A DNA stretch of 64,000 nucleotides from Desertivirga arenae (GCF_017355785.1 NZ_JAFEWE010000002.1:627264-691263); one strand, 5' to 3'. Positions 7,966 through 16,890 are shown, counted from the stretch's first letter. Notes: generated by a model from the sequence alone, not told the origin. Numbers and translations are program-made.

Positions 7966-10509
7966 TTAAAAGACAAATGAATAGGCGATCCAAGGCAATA
8001 AACGCGTTGATGAATTTACTATACCTAAACTGCTTGTAGTTGTTGCTTGTGAAATCCTGTAATATAAGGGATTCCTCCTATTATAGACATTATATACGCC
8101 CCCTGTAAACGAATGTTTCCAGAAACGACCAGCCGGAGCACCAGCCGGAATGGTATATTGAAAAGAAAAATCCATCCGGTGAAAAGTAGGAAAACGAGAA
8201 GCATTCTTGTCTTCGTATATTGGAACCTGGGTACCATCATGATAATAAAACCCCACGGGTAGTGTTGAAGGTCTGCCTGAGGCCAGGGTAAAAAAGGTAT
8301 TTAGACGCAGATTATCCCTGAAAGCATAGCTAAGACTAGTTTTAAAATCATGTGGGATATCATAATTAGCTGGAAACCTGGATCCCCCATTAATTCTATT
8401 AAAATCTCTGATAGCACGCGAGTAAGTATAGCCCAGACTTCCGTTTAGCTTACCCACATGTCTGCTGAAGCCTGCCTCTACCCCATAGGTCTTTGCCCTT
8501 CCCTGCAGGAGGAAATCCCGGATCATTGAATTTTGAATTATCTGTGCATGCTCTTCTAACTCCAACTGGTTATTTAACTTCTTGTAAAAGGCATTAAGCC
8601 TGATCGAGTAATCTGATGGTTGATAACTATAGCCCAGGGAAAGATGATGAGAATTCTGAGGTTTGATTTTCCTTGACACCGGAAGCCAGGTCTCAAGCGA
8701 TGAGAAAGCGAGCTCGTTATTCTGAATAAGCTGGAGGAATTGAAAATTCCGGTTATAGGTAAAGTGCGTAAAATGATTGGGTTTTAGCTTCACAGATAGA
8801 TTAACTCTGGGCTCCAATCCAGAATAAAAACTCCTCTCCCGGGCTGTTATCAGATTTTCATTTTCGTCATAAACTCCCAATTTTTCCTCAGCATTCTGAA
8901 AGGCGGATAGTCGCAACCCAATAACCGTTGTAACTATATCATTAAAGGAGTACTTATTGGAGAGGTAGCCGCCAAACTCCCAGGATTTATTAGAAGGAAT
9001 ATTATTTTCAAGAAAAACAGAATTAATAATATGTCCAGGAGTAAAGTGATGTCGTGTAATAATTCCTCCAAATCTGATCTCATGTAAGGGGTTCCGGTAA
9101 TAAGTAAAATCTCCCTTAAGTGTCTTATCCTTTACTCCTGTTTGCCACTGCTTTTTCTCAGCAAGAGTATCCGAATTGAGGTCAAGGGTATTTTTATAAT
9201 CGCTGTAGATGGCGGACAAATTAAAAAACAAGCGGGAGTTAAAAACATGGTTCCAGCGAAAAGTTGATGTAAGATTACCCCAACGATTACCAAAGGAGTT
9301 ATTCGAAAAAAGATCATCCTTCCCTCCGTAAAAAGAATAAAATACTTTGTTATTCTGACTTAACTGCATATTTAATTTCAGATTTACATCATAGTAAGTA
9401 GAGTTAGGATTGATGAGTCGGTAATCTTTATTGATCAGATCAATCAGACTTCGTCTGAATGTAAGTAAAAATGATCCTTTATCCCGGATCAAAGGTCCTT
9501 CCGCTGCCGCACGTAATGACAACAAACTTACTCCTCCTTTAACGTGGAACTCCTTATTATTTCCATCCGCCATCCGACTGTCTAAAACTGAAGAAAGACG
9601 CCCCCCAAAAGAAGCAGGCATGAAGTCTTTATATAATTGAACATTCTTTATGGCATCGGGATTAAAAACGGATACCAGGCCAAACAAATGAGATGGATTA
9701 TAGATCATAGCCTCGTCCAGCATGATTAGATTCTGATCTATATTCCCTCCTCTTACAAATAAGGCAGAACTCCCTTCTGTTAAGGCCTTCACACCATTTT
9801 GCATTTGCAATGCTTTAATCACATCCACCTCTCCTGCATAATAGGCATGCTGTTTAAGCTGCTCGTGACTTATATTCCAGATCCCCTGATTAACCGTTAA
9901 GGAATCAGGTTTGAGATTAGGCCCCACCACCACCTCCTTTAATTTATTATGCTTTATGGGCAACAAAAAAGATGTTCTTTTATCCGCTTCAACTTGCAGA
10001 ACTTCCTTTAGCCCCTGGTGTTCCAGATGAGAAATAATCAGTTCGTAAGTACCTGCAGGAACAGTAAGAGAATAGAATCCATATTGGTTAGTCAGAGTAG
10101 ATATCTTAAGTTCTGGAAGATAAATTCCAGCAGCGATCAGTGGTTCTCCCGATTCTTCATCGCTTACATACCCATCAATAGTATAACTCTGGATCTTTCT
10201 TCTTACTACAACAACGCGGTTAGCTATAACAGTATAAGTGAGATTTCCTTGAAGTAACACAACTGCCAGGATATCTGCCACCTTAATATTAGTGAAACTT
10301 CGGGTTATTACAACATTAGAAGGGATGATGCCCGGATCAAAAGCGACATTAACATTGCTTCTAATCTGAATCTCCAGTAAAGCGTCTGAGAGCGATTTAT
10401 TATTGAACGATATAGTAAGAGGATTTGCTAAGGAAGCCTGAACCTGGCTCTTAGCACTTAATGAAACTATCAGGAAGAAAAAACCTATCAAGAGTTTCCT
10501 AAACAACAT
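7966..10509 (-). CDS. TonB-dependent receptor with STN and CarboxypepD_reg-like domains
   Basis: The 847-residue outer-membrane receptor has a signal peptide (about residues 1-22), an STN domain (about 30-85) of the kind that signals to FecR anti-sigma proteins, a CarboxypepD_reg-like domain (about 110-185, YTIDGYVSDEESGEPL), a plug (about 205-310, ALFVRGGNIDQNLIMLDEA) and a 22-strand barrel ending in an aromatic residue (AYSFVF). With sigma and fecR genes directly upstream it fits a substrate-induced transport loop. The ligand is not predictable; no SusD is present, unlike the 45-kb locus. A promoter of its own lies just upstream. Confidence 0.92.
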   Translation of the reverse strand: MLFRKLLIGFFFLIVSLSAKSQVQASLANPLTISFNNKSLSDALLEIQIRSNVNVAFDPGIIPSNVVITRSFTNIKVADILAVVLLQGNLTYTVIANRVVVVRRKIQSYTIDGYVSDEESGEPLIAAGIYLPELKISTLTNQYGFYSLTVPAGTYELIISHLEHQGLKEVLQVEADKRTSFLLPIKHNKLKEVVVGPNLKPDSLTVNQGIWNISHEQLKQHAYYAGEVDVIKALQMQNGVKALTEGSSALFVRGGNIDQNLIMLDEAMIYNPSHLFGLVSVFNPDAIKNVQLYKDFMPASFGGRLSSVLDSRMADGNNKEFHVKGGVSLLSLRAAAEGPLIRDKGSFLLTFRRSLIDLINKDYRLINPNSTYYDVNLKLNMQLSQNNKVFYSFYGGKDDLFSNNSFGNRWGNLTSTFRWNHVFNSRLFFNLSAIYSDYKNTLDLNSDTLAEKKQWQTGVKDKTLKGDFTYYRNPLHEIRFGGIITRHHFTPGHIINSVFLENNIPSNKSWEFGGYLSNKYSFNDIVTTVIGLRLSAFQNAEEKLGVYDENENLITARERSFYSGLEPRVNLSVKLKPNHFTHFTYNRNFQFLQLIQNNELAFSSLETWLPVSRKIKPQNSHHLSLGYSYQPSDYSIRLNAFYKKLNNQLELEEHAQIIQNSMIRDFLLQGRAKTYGVEAGFSRHVGKLNGSLGYTYSRAIRDFNRINGGSRFPANYDIPHDFKTSLSYAFRDNLRLNTFFTLASGRPSTLPVGFYYHDGTQVPIYEDKNASRFPTFHRMDFSFQYTIPAGAPAGRFWKHSFTGGVYNVYNRRNPLYYRISQATTTSSLGIVNSSTRLLPWIAYSFVF

Positions 10510-10552
10510 ACCTGTTACCCCTTGGAGATGGTGTTAACAGGCTATAATATCA

Positions 10553-10584
10553 CAAAATTATGAGTAGTACAAGATTTTGCCAAA
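10553..10584 (-). promoter_or_regulatory. Bacteroidota-type promoter of the TonB-dependent receptor gene
   Basis: On the minus strand a TTTG (10581-10584) is followed after 20 bases by TAATTTTG (10553-10560), matching -33 TTTG and -7 TAnnTTTG. The -33 box abuts the fecR stop. Transcription would begin near 10546 and give a leader of roughly 37 bases, so the receptor need not depend on the sigma-fecR transcript. Confidence 0.6.
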
Positions 10585-11598
10585 TTATTTAGAGATAACA
10601 AAGCCAGAGCCTGACTGGACTACCTTCACCTGCAAGGATGCAGCAATAACAGAAAGTGCGCTATCTACGGTTTGATAAGCGAGGGGTGCAGTTAATTTCC
10701 GATGCTTCAAAGAACTGTCTTTTATTATTATTTCCTTACCGTAAACCTTTTTCAACTTATCCACGATTTCGTTCAAGTCTGTATTTACAAAGCTTAACTG
10801 CTTATTAAGCCAGTCCATCCGACGGGCTCCTGTATCTGCCTTTTCGGTTAAAACGCCTTCGTTACTGACATACATTCCAAAATAACCTGCTGAGATTATC
10901 TTTGACTCTCCGGTAGCCAGTGCTTTTAAAGCAACTGTTCCCGAACTAACCAGCACCTTCACAGAACCTTTAGCTTTAGTAACCAGGAATTCTGTTCCAA
11001 GGTCTTGAATGGTTGCCTGATCTGTTCTTACCAAGAAGGGTTTTTCATGATTATGGATCACCTTAAAAAAGGCCTCCCCCTTAACAAGGGTTAATTCTCG
11101 CTTATTGCTGAAGTTAAGACTGTCGTACTCAATTACTGTTCCTTCATTTAAAGCTACCCAGGAACCATCGGGAAGCTCCATTCTTTTATGTTCACCTGCT
11201 GCTGTCTCAAGATGATCCACTCTGGCTGGTCGGAATACCCAAAGGCCAATAACAAGCAGAATTGAAGCAGCAAGTCCGTAAATCCATTTATAATTCTTTC
11301 CAGGTGCTGCAATAGTTAACTCTGATCTTTCTACAGAAGCTGTCCTCAAGCTGAACCCCTTGGTATCCAAACCCTGGTTAACCTTAGTCCAGGAAGCTTC
11401 TATGTCTATGCCCTTATATTCGGCAAGCAAGTCTATCTCAGATTTTATAGTGTAAAACTCCTGGTAGATCTTTTCATTCCCCGCGGCGGCTTGTCTCCAG
11501 GCCTGCAATTCCTTCTTCTGATCTTCAGATATAGTACCTTCAAACTCATCAATAATGAGAGAAAAGGCATATTCATTAAAATTATTTTGCATTTCCAT
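10585..11598 (-). CDS. FecR-family anti-sigma factor
   Basis: This 337-residue protein has a cytoplasmic N-terminal helical region that should bind the sigma factor, one membrane segment (about residues 105-120, IYGLAASILLVIGLWVF), a periplasmic FecR domain (about 128-225: MELPDGSWVALNEGTVIEY, ELTLVKGEAFFKV, VLVSSGTVAL) and a C-terminal DUF4974 domain (LSFVNTDLNEIVDKLKKVYGKEI). It starts 5 bases after the sigma gene stop. In this family the STN domain of the cognate receptor acts on the periplasmic part to release the sigma factor; the partner here is the receptor at 7966-10509. Confidence 0.93.
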   Translation of the reverse strand: MEMQNNFNEYAFSLIIDEFEGTISEDQKKELQAWRQAAAGNEKIYQEFYTIKSEIDLLAEYKGIDIEASWTKVNQGLDTKGFSLRTASVERSELTIAAPGKNYKWIYGLAASILLVIGLWVFRPARVDHLETAAGEHKRMELPDGSWVALNEGTVIEYDSLNFSNKRELTLVKGEAFFKVIHNHEKPFLVRTDQATIQDLGTEFLVTKAKGSVKVLVSSGTVALKALATGESKIISAGYFGMYVSNEGVLTEKADTGARRMDWLNKQLSFVNTDLNEIVDKLKKVYGKEIIIKDSSLKHRKLTAPLAYQTVDSALSVIAASLQVKVVQSGSGFVISK

Positions 11599-11603
11599 GG
11601 ATA

Positions 11604-12218
11604 TTACATTATTAATGAGAATACAATCAATACGGCGGCGGTTAAATCAAACACAATTCCATCTGCTGCCAGGATATCTCTGATCTTTGAAAAACCGTAG
11701 GTCAAATGATTCTTAACCGTCTTTATAGAGATGTTCAACCGATCTGCGATCTCCTGCTGCTTCAGCTTTTCAAAACGGCTCATCATCATCACTTTCTTAC
11801 ATTGAGGAGGAAGGAGTTCCAGAGCCTTTTCCAGCCGAAGGAAGATCAACTCCTTTTCTTCTATATTCTCCTCTACATCCAACATATTTTCGGTCCATCT
11901 GGTATATTTCTCCTGTTTATCTGCATACACCTTTTCTTTTTTCAAAAAGTTTATAGAGGCATTTACCACTGATCGAACAATATAGTTCTTAAAGGACTGA
12001 TTGATCTCCAGCTCAGAAGCTTTGTTCCAAATGTTAATAAAAACGTCGTTTACAATCTCCTCTGCAATTTCATGTCTTCTTACATAACTAAAGGCTAGCA
12101 TATGCAGGCTCTTGTATTGCTTTTTGTAAAACAGCTCGTAGACCAGCTTATCTCCGCCCCTGATGAGCGGCAAGATCTCGTCATCACTATTATTATGTCC
12201 CGCAGGTTCTATTACCAT
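11604..12218 (-). CDS. ECF RNA polymerase sigma-70 factor with hydrophobic C-terminal tail
   Basis: The 204-residue protein has region 2 (about residues 25-90, including EIAEEIVNDVFINIWNK) and region 4 (about 130-185, ELLPPQCKKVMMMSRFEKL and a helix-turn-helix QEIADRLNISIKTVKNHL). It is of the Bacteroidota SusC/FecR-linked ECF type. After region 4 it ends in about 18 hydrophobic residues (GIVFDLTAAVLIVFSLIM), enough for a membrane helix or a greasy contact with its anti-sigma factor. The fecR gene follows after 5 bases. It should drive its own regulon, perhaps including the receptor genes beside it. Confidence 0.92.
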   Translation of the reverse strand: MVIEPAGHNNSDDEILPLIRGGDKLVYELFYKKQYKSLHMLAFSYVRRHEIAEEIVNDVFINIWNKASELEINQSFKNYIVRSVVNASINFLKKEKVYADKQEKYTRWTENMLDVEENIEEKELIFLRLEKALELLPPQCKKVMMMSRFEKLKQQEIADRLNISIKTVKNHLTYGFSKIRDILAADGIVFDLTAAVLIVFSLIM

Positions 12219-12251
12219 GGAAGAAAGAGTAGTTGTCTAAAATAATTCAGA

Positions 12252-12755
12252 TTACTCACTCTTTAAAGTTATTTGCCCTCTAATTTCCTGCGCAGGAAAA
12301 TTCTCAGTACAAATTACGATAAACCAGTTGCCTTTAATAAGATCCCTCTCCTGCAAGGCTGTCAGAATCTTCTGGCCCTGCTGCCCGGATTCGTACTTAT
12401 CCACCGATTTCTTTGGCAGTTCGTAAACAGGCATTCCATTTGTTCCGCGGGGACCTTTCCTTACTTCTATCGCTTTAGGACTTAATCCCCAGAATTCTAT
12501 TTTGTAGTTCAAGACTTTGGTTTTCTCGCTATAACTTCCTGTAAAAAGCCCCTTGGCATCAGAGCTAGTCCCAGATTGCTTGTTATCCAGACGAGCTGTC
12601 ATCTTATAGCCTTTTAAGGGAGGCTTTATGGTTACCTCCTCCATCTGCAAGGTTTCTTTACTACAGGATGTGATTACTATTTGTAACCAAAAAAACCATA
12701 AAACTTTAATTCCAATACTCCTGACCTTGTTTTCAGGATCACTTATACTTCCCAA
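12252..12755 (-). CDS. CHRD-domain lipoprotein
   Basis: The 167-residue product has a hydrophobic signal ending in VITSCSKE (lipobox cysteine near residue 31) and then one CHRD-like domain: MTARLDNKQSG, AKGLFTGSYSEKTKVLNYKI, a predicted beta-rich middle, and a final FPAQEIRGQITL strand typical of the domain end. CHRD domains are beta-rich modules found in secreted proteins from chordin to bacteria; a function is not known in bacteria. The start is a TTG at 12755; an out-of-frame ATG just upstream is not usable, so the N-terminus is uncertain. It ends 33 bases before the sigma gene and may be co-transcribed with it. Confidence 0.65.
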   Translation of the reverse strand: MGSISDPENKVRSIGIKVLWFFWLQIVITSCSKETLQMEEVTIKPPLKGYKMTARLDNKQSGTSSDAKGLFTGSYSEKTKVLNYKIEFWGLSPKAIEVRKGPRGTNGMPVYELPKKSVDKYESGQQGQKILTALQERDLIKGNWFIVICTENFPAQEIRGQITLKSE

Positions 12756-12779
12756 ACCTCATTTATTTCTAAATGATTA

Positions 12780-12846
12780 AATATAGGACACTTGGATCAA
12801 AAAAAGTCCTATATTCTTTTAAAAAATATCCCGTAGTGCGACGGGA
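12780..12846. promoter_or_regulatory. two inverted repeats in a divergent intergenic region
   Basis: A perfect 10-base inverted repeat, AATATAGGAC (12780-12789) and GTCCTATATT (12806-12815), has a 16-base spacer. It is followed by a second one, TCCCGT (12829-12834) and ACGGGA (12841-12846), with a 6-base loop. Both lie between the divergent CHRD and 12924 genes and could be operators or leader hairpins. Confidence 0.4.
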
Positions 12847-12923
12847 AAGAGTTTCAGATACTTTTATTTATCATTGTGTTATTGAAAGGTGAGATCTACC
12901 TGGCCATTAAACAAAGATTTCTA

Positions 12924-13460
12924 ATGAAAACATTACTTACCATTGCCATACTTTCTTTTTGTCTGGGTTTCTCAGCCTTCGGTTCTGAACCTGGCCGGCT
13001 AAGCAATTTTATTATTAAGGAAAGCCTTCTGAAGAATGATAAGATAGCCATTATAGCAACCGACAGTAATGAACGACCACTGGAAGTTTCGGGAAGATTT
13101 CAATTTAATATTAATGGCTTTAAACAAGATCTGCGATTTAACGATGGTATTGCCATAACTCCTCAGCCAATAGAAAAATCAACTTTTATTTATTTAAAGC
13201 ATGTCAATGACAGTTCATCCGTCACCAGACTCTATTATGTTTGGAAAAAGGCTGATTCTTTAACTCCAATAAAAATAAATCTTAAGCTTCTGGTCCTAAT
13301 ACCTATTGCAATTATAGTGTTATCCGGCTTATTCAGAAAATTTCTCATTTACGGGATTATCATTCTGATAGCTATTTTCCTGTTTAATTCGAGCAACGGA
13401 CTTAGCTTTCCAACCTTCTTCGAAACATTGTTTGAAGGATTGAAATCGCTCTTCTTTTAG
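12924..13460 (+). CDS. exported membrane protein of unknown function
   Basis: From the ATG at 12924 this encodes 178 residues with a clear signal peptide (KTLLTIAILSFCLGFSAFG). The longer frame begins at a GTG at 12876 and would bury the signal. A periplasmic beta-rich region of about 100 residues follows, then two adjacent hydrophobic segments (about residues 116-150, LLVLIPIAIIVLSG and LIYGIIILIAIFLF), then a short C-terminal tail rich in phenylalanine. I do not recognise the family. Its stop overlaps that of the convergent tamL gene by 4 bases. Confidence 0.6.
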   Translation: MKTLLTIAILSFCLGFSAFGSEPGRLSNFIIKESLLKNDKIAIIATDSNERPLEVSGRFQFNINGFKQDLRFNDGIAITPQPIEKSTFIYLKHVNDSSSVTRLYYVWKKADSLTPIKINLKLLVLIPIAIIVLSGLFRKFLIYGIIILIAIFLFNSSNGLSFPTFFETLFEGLKSLFF

Positions 13461-15808
13461 AAAGGCAATCCGATACCGAAATTATATTGTAAGAAATTAT
13501 ATCTATCGGGAGAATTGGTGAGCTTGTATTGCTCTTTAAACTCTTTATTATTAAACAAGTGTTTGATCACCCACTGATCTTCATCCCCAAACTGAGGATC
13601 CTTCACTTTAATACCAACATCGAAGCGGAATACAAAGTAGTCAAGATCAAAGCGCAGCCCTGCCCCCGTCCCAATAGCTATTTGATTAAAGAGTTCATTA
13701 AGCTTAAGCTGAACTTGAGCAGAAGGAATACCTCCAAGTTTATTGAAGGCCCATACGTTACCATAATCACCAAATACGGCACCTTTTAGTTTAGCGCCAA
13801 AAAGATTATCCAACATTTTAAACCTGTACTCCAGGTTTCCTTCCAGCTTGATCTCGCCCAGCTGGTCCAGGTTCGTCAAGCGTTCACGAACTTCCTGAGT
13901 ACGCACAGATCGGTTATAATTTCCAGGTCCTAAAGTTCTGGCTTGCCATGCCCTTATACCAGTAGATCCCCCTACGTAAAACTTCTTCTCGAAAGGAAGA
14001 TCTGAACTATTTCCATAGGGATAGGCGATGCCCGGATAGATCCTTGCAATGAATTGACGCTCGCCGCCAAGACTTCTGTACCACCTAAGGTCAAATTCAG
14101 TTTTTGCGTACTGAAGGTAGCGTAATCTGAACAAAGTCCTGACTCCGCTATTTTTAGGAAGATCGAGTGCATTAGCGAGAAGGGCTAAAGTATTACCTCC
14201 AAGATCTGTAAAGCTTCTGAAATAAATAAAGTTCTCGTAGCTATTGAGCTTGATGTTGTTAAAAGTAAAACTATATTGACTACCCAGGTTAATATACTGT
14301 CGATCGTTAGTTTCTACATAAATGCTATTCCCCTGCTCGATTAAAGTATCTCTAAACGCGGGATCCAAACGACCATCCCGGTATTCGATATTAATTGGAG
14401 TTAAGCTATGGACCTTAAACTGCGTTTCCGCCCAATTGTAAGTGATCGAATTAATGAATAATCTATTGGATAGAGCCTTGCTCCAATCAGAAATTTGAAG
14501 ACTACTGGAAATGGTCGTTCTTGGAATACCATACCGTCCCATGGAAGGGATCCTAAAAGGAGCCAACAAGCGGGGAAAGGTAAGATTTGCTCCTACCTGA
14601 AAATCTCTGTTATAAAAGCTGTTCTGATCACGCGAGTCACGGAGTATCCCATAGCGGAACTTTATATCTAACTGTTCAGCACCCCCAAAAACGTTCCTGT
14701 TAGAATAGGTATTTCCAACGTTAAAACCGCTGCTTCCTGAATTGAATGTAAACTCCCCTTCTACCCTGTTGCTCATTTTCTTTAAGGGCGTAGCAAGGAT
14801 ATTTACATCCAGGGTTGTCGTGTCATCTTTACGTTTGGTATATTCAATGGAAATATTCTTGAAGACATTCAGCTCATACAAACGATTATAGGTAAGATCC
14901 CGCTTTTCATTATCGTAAAGATCAAACTTATTGAAGAATATATATTTTGAAAAAGGCTTGAATCTGAAGCGGCCAGAATAATCTTTGAAATAGTACTGAG
15001 AATCTACGACTAAAGAATCAGGACCTTTTCTTGATGCAGAATCTCCATTGCTGGTGTTAACTGTAATATGAGTGTTATTTATACTGTAAATAAGATGCTT
15101 ATCGCGGTTGGGCGGATTATCCACAATAGCTTTTACATCTACAAGGTTGTTTCCAACATTGGTATCTATCAAACAGTGCATGTATTGCTGTACATAATCA
15201 TAGTATCCGTTATTCTTCAGCATCTCGAACACTTGATTACTTTCATATTTTAGAGAATCTTCATCATACCTCATCCCCTTGCTAATTTGCGTAAAAGAAC
15301 TACGTTTCGAAACGTATAATTCCTTCACAGCAGAATCAGCAATCTCATAAGAATAGTTACGCAACTTGTATGAAGGCCCTTGAGTAGCGAGAAAAGTTAC
15401 ATAGGCTTTCTTCTTTTCAATTTCCACCTCTGCTTTAACTTTTGCCCTGAAGTACCCTTTTTTTATAAGAAACTTTTCGATTTCATTCCTTGAGATCTCT
15501 ACCATGGTCGAGTCAAGGATGTGAGGTGCTTCCCCAATATCTTTAATCCTGTCCGTTCTATACTTTCCGTTCTTAGTATTTAATAGATTGTACAATGCAA
15601 GATTTAAACGTGAGTTAGGTCGAACATTTTGCTGGATATAAAGTGAGGCTTCTTCTGTAAATTCATTATCCACTCCCTTGATCCTGGAACTTCTAACCAG
15701 GGCTTCATTATCGTTTAAGTACCGGGTTGCAGAACAACCGGAAAAGATAAGCAGCAAAAGCGCTATACTTGCAAGCAGGAAATTATATACGTTTAAATAT
15801 GCTTTCAA
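13457..15808 (-). CDS. tamL: TamL, BamA/TamA-family outer-membrane lipoprotein
   Basis: The 783-residue protein begins with a lipoprotein signal (ASIALLLLIFSGCSATRYL, cysteine near residue 25), then POTRA-like repeats (about residues 40-330) and a 16-strand Omp85 barrel (about 350-783) with the family closing motif (VKDPQFGDEDQW, FLQYNFGIGLPF) and a RAWQARTLGPGNY segment. In Bacteroidota the TamA homologue is a lipoprotein, TamL, working with TamB in outer-membrane protein or lipid transport. The start is a TTG at 15808; an in-frame stop lies shortly upstream with no ATG between. That start lies 10 bases inside the divergent methyltransferase gene. Confidence 0.88.
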   Translation of the reverse strand: MKAYLNVYNFLLASIALLLLIFSGCSATRYLNDNEALVRSSRIKGVDNEFTEEASLYIQQNVRPNSRLNLALYNLLNTKNGKYRTDRIKDIGEAPHILDSTMVEISRNEIEKFLIKKGYFRAKVKAEVEIEKKKAYVTFLATQGPSYKLRNYSYEIADSAVKELYVSKRSSFTQISKGMRYDEDSLKYESNQVFEMLKNNGYYDYVQQYMHCLIDTNVGNNLVDVKAIVDNPPNRDKHLIYSINNTHITVNTSNGDSASRKGPDSLVVDSQYYFKDYSGRFRFKPFSKYIFFNKFDLYDNEKRDLTYNRLYELNVFKNISIEYTKRKDDTTTLDVNILATPLKKMSNRVEGEFTFNSGSSGFNVGNTYSNRNVFGGAEQLDIKFRYGILRDSRDQNSFYNRDFQVGANLTFPRLLAPFRIPSMGRYGIPRTTISSSLQISDWSKALSNRLFINSITYNWAETQFKVHSLTPINIEYRDGRLDPAFRDTLIEQGNSIYVETNDRQYINLGSQYSFTFNNIKLNSYENFIYFRSFTDLGGNTLALLANALDLPKNSGVRTLFRLRYLQYAKTEFDLRWYRSLGGERQFIARIYPGIAYPYGNSSDLPFEKKFYVGGSTGIRAWQARTLGPGNYNRSVRTQEVRERLTNLDQLGEIKLEGNLEYRFKMLDNLFGAKLKGAVFGDYGNVWAFNKLGGIPSAQVQLKLNELFNQIAIGTGAGLRFDLDYFVFRFDVGIKVKDPQFGDEDQWVIKHLFNNKEFKEQYKLTNSPDRYNFLQYNFGIGLPF

Positions 15809-16557
15809 AATCTCAAATTAGTTTTGTAAATGCATTACAACAAAAGAAGCACAGAAAAGAGCATGGGCTCTTCATTGCAGAAGGCGTAAAATCAATAACT
15901 GAATTTTTAAGTTCTGATTATACGGTATCCTCAATTTATTGCACTGCGGATCACCTCGAAAGGTTTAGCAAAATAACACAAAAAGTAAAAATTCATGAAG
16001 TTACGGATGCCGAAATAAAAAAACTTAGTGCTTTGACAACTCCACAGAGTGCTATTGCCCTGGTTGAAATCCCTGAAAAAACGGGTTTTGCGCCAGAAAG
16101 TTTTAAAGGGAAATTCACACTTGTTTTAGACGGTATCCAGGATCCCGGCAATTTGGGTACGATTATCAGAACAGCAGATTGGTTCGGTTTGGAGCATATC
16201 GTCTGCTCTGTTGACACAGTGGACGCATTCAATCCCAAAGTTGTGCAAGCTACTATGGGTTCCCTTTCACGCATCAGAGTAACTTACACTGACCTGTTGC
16301 CCTTTCTAAAATCCACTAAACTCCCGATTTACGGAGCTTTATTGGATGGAAAGAACATTTATGAGGCAAATTTTAAAGAGGAAGGCTTCGTAGTTTTGGG
16401 TAACGAAGGAAAAGGAATTTCTGAACAAATTATAGCGCAAGTAACTGAATCAGTGACTATACCAAAGTTTGGAAAAGCAGAGTCTCTCAATGTTGCAATT
16501 GCCACTTCGATTTTTTGTTCAGAAATAAAGAGAAATTCTTTTGGCTTGAACAGATAA
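15799..16557 (+). CDS. SpoU/TrmH-family RNA 2'-O-methyltransferase
   Basis: Starting at the ATG at 15799 the product has 252 residues. The N-terminal substrate-binding region (KHRKEHGLFIAEG) is followed by a SPOUT knot: motif 1 VLDGIQDPGNLGTIIRTADW, motif 2 VLGNEGKGIS and motif 3 IPKFGKAESLNVAIAT. Such enzymes methylate ribose of tRNA or rRNA (TrmH, RlmB or similar) with S-adenosylmethionine. The precise substrate is not decidable here. The longer frame from 15769 runs into tamL and is unlikely. The gene overlaps the divergent tamL start by 10 bases, so its promoter must lie within tamL coding sequence. Confidence 0.87.
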   Translation: MLSKSQISFVNALQQKKHRKEHGLFIAEGVKSITEFLSSDYTVSSIYCTADHLERFSKITQKVKIHEVTDAEIKKLSALTTPQSAIALVEIPEKTGFAPESFKGKFTLVLDGIQDPGNLGTIIRTADWFGLEHIVCSVDTVDAFNPKVVQATMGSLSRIRVTYTDLLPFLKSTKLPIYGALLDGKNIYEANFKEEGFVVLGNEGKGISEQIIAQVTESVTIPKFGKAESLNVAIATSIFCSEIKRNSFGLNR

Positions 16558-16570
16558 ATTACTATTTTTG
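16540..16570 (+). promoter_or_regulatory. promoter of tRNA-Cys
   Basis: TTTG (16540-16543) and TATTTTTG (16563-16570) fit the Bacteroidota -33 and -7 boxes (TTTG, TAnnTTTG) with 19 bases between them. Transcription would start near 16577, about 16 bases before the mature tRNA. Confidence 0.75.
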
Positions 16571-16592
16571 CGTTCCTTAAAAACAAGGAAAT

Positions 16593-16663
16593 GGTCGGAT
16601 GGCCGAGTGGCTAGGCAGAGGTCTGCAAAACCTCGTACAGCGGTTCGAATCCGCTTCCGACCT
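16593..16663 (+). tRNA. tRNA-Cys (GCA)
   Basis: The 71-base sequence folds as a tRNA. The 7-bp acceptor stem is GGTCGGA with TCCGACC, the anticodon stem is GAGGT with ACCTC, the loop CTGCAAA places GCA (16625-16627) as the anticodon, and the T-arm carries GGTTCGAATCC. The discriminator base is T, as expected for tRNA-Cys. CCA is not encoded. Confidence 0.95.
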
Positions 16664-16688
16664 CAGTAAATATTTTAAAAAGAATACC

Positions 16689-16865
16689 ATGGGAGTTACA
16701 CGTTTAAAAAGAAAAGACAGAAAGAATAAAACGGTATCGCGCCTGGAGGTTCAGTTTCTTAAGTTAGGTCGTAACCTGGAAATAGGTAGCCGTTCTCAAG
16801 AATCTGCTAAAAGCCAGATCGCAAAGAATAATGCTGTTTTAGCTCAGATCGAAGCACAAGCTTAG
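16689..16865 (+). CDS. 58-residue basic protein, probably co-transcribed with tRNA-Cys
   Basis: The ATG at 16689 lies 25 bases after the tRNA and before a terminator, so one transcript probably carries both. The product is short and highly basic at its start (MGVTRLKRKDRKNKTVSR), then has FLKLGRNLEIGSRS and a helix of Lys, Ala and Gln. I believe short proteins of this type recur in Sphingobacteriia, but I know no function. A nucleic-acid or ribosome contact is only a guess from its charge. The longer reading frame starts inside the tRNA and is rejected. Confidence 0.7.
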   Translation: MGVTRLKRKDRKNKTVSRLEVQFLKLGRNLEIGSRSQESAKSQIAKNNAVLAQIEAQA

Positions 16866-16890
16866 TAATTAAAGCTGTTCGAACCATATA

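Noticed and set aside
16599..16688. Reading frame extending the 58-residue protein upstream
   Set aside because: It starts inside the tRNA-Cys gene; the ATG at 16689 is the sensible start.
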